This document shows positions 14,656-15,116 of a DNA stretch of 15,116 nucleotides, piece by piece. Source of the stretch: an uncultured Alphaproteobacteria bacterium (GTDB taxonomy: Bacteria; Pseudomonadota; Alphaproteobacteria; Rs-D84); NCBI GenBank assembly GCA_946625925.1, contig CAMOTP010000022.1:1-15116 (forward strand), written 5' to 3'. Made by a program: the position numbers and the translations under genes. The notes beneath the pieces are model-generated. The model ran no database searches. It saw only the letters and a list, made by a program, of their open reading frames with translations, and was not told the origin of the DNA. How positions within the stretch are numbered: the first letter of the stretch is position 1; each line of letters opens with the position of its first letter.

Positions 14656-14685
14656 TTGAATAAATACCTGACGATTTGTTAAAAT
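14656..14685 (+). promoter_or_regulatory. Promoter with flanking direct repeat before the HTH gene
   Basis: TTGAAT (14656-14661) and TAAAAT (14680-14685), with an 18-nt spacer and TG one base before the -10 (extended -10), should start RNA near 14692. Two copies of AATACCT (14663-14669 and 14683-14689) lie exactly 20 bp apart, one in the spacer and one across the -10. That is two helical turns, as expected for a repressor operator. Confidence 0.5.
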
Positions 14686-14727
14686 ACCTATTGTGGACGG
14701 ATAGCAGATCAAAAGGGAGAAAAATAA

Positions 14728-14976
14728 ATGTTTACTCATGAAGACTTATGGAATGCTATCGAAATACTCGCGCGCAAGAACAATATGACCTGCAGCGGAC
14801 TTGCCAGGGCCAGTGGTTTGGATCCAACGACATTTAACAAATCCAAACGTGCGTCAAAATATGGTCAACCTCGGTGGCTATCAATGGAAACAATATCCAA
14901 AGTATTGACTGCGACCAATACATCCGCAGACGAATTTGCCGATATGTTTCCGCATAATTCTGGTTTGACCAGGTAA
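14728..14976 (+). CDS. Short helix-turn-helix DNA-binding protein, S24-repressor N-domain type
   Basis: The 82-residue protein is close in pattern to the N-terminal domain of alphaproteobacterial S24/LexA-like regulators: LWNAIEILA (7-15), SGLARASGLDPTTFNKSKR (23-41), then a short basic loop and RWLSMETISKVL (49-60). Residues 24-41 look like the turn and recognition helix. Full-length relatives usually carry a C-terminal S24 peptidase domain of about 120 residues. Here a clean stop follows residue 82 and no continuation is seen in the next bases. It could be a minimal autoregulated repressor or a remnant. GGGAG eight bases before the ATG is a strong ribosome site, which argues for a working gene. 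It follows the polyene operon, so a role in controlling it is possible but unproven. Confidence 0.8.
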   Translation: MFTHEDLWNAIEILARKNNMTCSGLARASGLDPTTFNKSKRASKYGQPRWLSMETISKVLTATNTSADEFADMFPHNSGLTR

Positions 14977-15013
14977 AAAAATATGATGGGGCAAATAAAA
15001 ACAACCAAAATAC

Positions 15014-15042
15014 TTGACAACAGAAATTTTTTTATATAAAAT
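15014..15042 (+). promoter_or_regulatory. tRNA-Glu promoter
   Basis: TTGACA (15014-15019), a 17-nt spacer and TAAAAT (15037-15042) lie about 20 bases before the tRNA. This is a near-consensus sigma-70 promoter, as expected for a stable RNA gene. Confidence 0.75.
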
Positions 15043-15064
15043 TTGTCAGCGTTGTTGCAGTTCT

Positions 15065-15116
15065 GGCCCCATCGTCTAATGGTTAGGACACCGCCCTTTC
15101 AAGGCGAGAATCCCGG
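15065..15116 (+). tRNA. tRNA-Glu (anticodon UUC), cut by the window end
   Basis: The 5' part of a tRNA-Glu is present: acceptor strand GGCCCCA, D-arm GTCTAATGGTTAGGAC and anticodon arm CCGCC-CTTTCAA-GGCGA with TTC at 15098-15100. The sequence stops in the T-arm. The last anticodon-stem pair (27-43) reads C-A rather than C-G, a small irregularity. Confidence 0.92.

Noticed and set aside
15014..15056. TGACAA ... TTGTCA dyad over the tRNA promoter as an operator
   Set aside because: The arms are only 6 bp with 22 bases between, and one arm is largely the -35 box itself. Chance is a sufficient explanation.
1..15116. CRISPR array, insertion sequence, transposase or phage structural module
   Set aside because: No regularly spaced repeats, terminal inverted repeats or transposase motifs were seen. 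Tail-fibre-like wording in the first protein is low-complexity resemblance only.

Overview
The window looks like AT-rich chromosome of an alphaproteobacterium. The short HTH protein at the right end resembles the DNA-binding half of alphaproteobacterial S24-type repressors, and the tRNA-Glu has an ordinary proteobacterial form. The two secreted proteins at the left end share a SYVKGAYN motif. From memory, this motif recurs in uncultured gut Alphaproteobacteria (the RF32 / Candidatus Enterousia type), so the lineage is an inference. Its centre, about 2.0-14.6 kb, is an aryl polyene (APE)-type type II polyketide / fatty-acid-like gene cluster.

Layout. 3-1308 (+): two secreted proteins of one motif family, with a hairpin after the first and a clear rho-independent terminator after the second. 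1385-1996 (+): a membrane-anchored NERD-domain protein. 2011-11021 (-): the long arm of the cluster. In transcription order it encodes an ApeC-like ketosynthase partner without cysteine, an ApeD-like acyltransferase, two acyl carrier proteins, an ApeG-like membrane protein, an AMP-ligase fused to a dehydratase (ApeH+ApeI), a family 2 glycosyltransferase read in frame into a LolA-like protein (ApeJ N-half + ApeL), an MMPL exporter (ApeM-like) and, beyond an oppositely oriented phosphopantetheinyl transferase (2951-3439, +), a LpxL-type acyltransferase. 11096-14642 (+): the short arm, with ketosynthase (ApeO-like), dehydratase (ApeP-like), ketoreductase (ApeQ-like) and ketosynthase (ApeR-like), tightly coupled. 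14728-14976 (+): a stand-alone HTH protein. 15065-15116: a 5' fragment of tRNA-Glu(UUC) with a good promoter.

How the genes fit together. The PPTase would arm the two ACPs. The ligase would load an aromatic starter acid. The ketosynthases (ApeO paired with ApeC, and ApeR), the ketoreductase and the two dehydratases would run rounds of condensation, reduction and dehydration without enoyl reduction, giving a conjugated polyene. The acyltransferases and glycosyltransferase would attach it to a lipid or sugar carrier. The exporter and the LolA-like protein would move it to the outer membrane. The gene order C-D-E-F-G-H/I-J/L-M and O-P-Q-R matches the lettering of described ape clusters. The differences are that the O-R block is divergent, no thioesterase (ApeK) or ApeN-type lipoprotein is visible, and the glycosyltransferase has lost its usual acyltransferase half and is joined to LolA. 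The system is therefore a rearranged member of a known class. The GT-LolA joint and the paralogous secreted proteins are the least ordinary parts.
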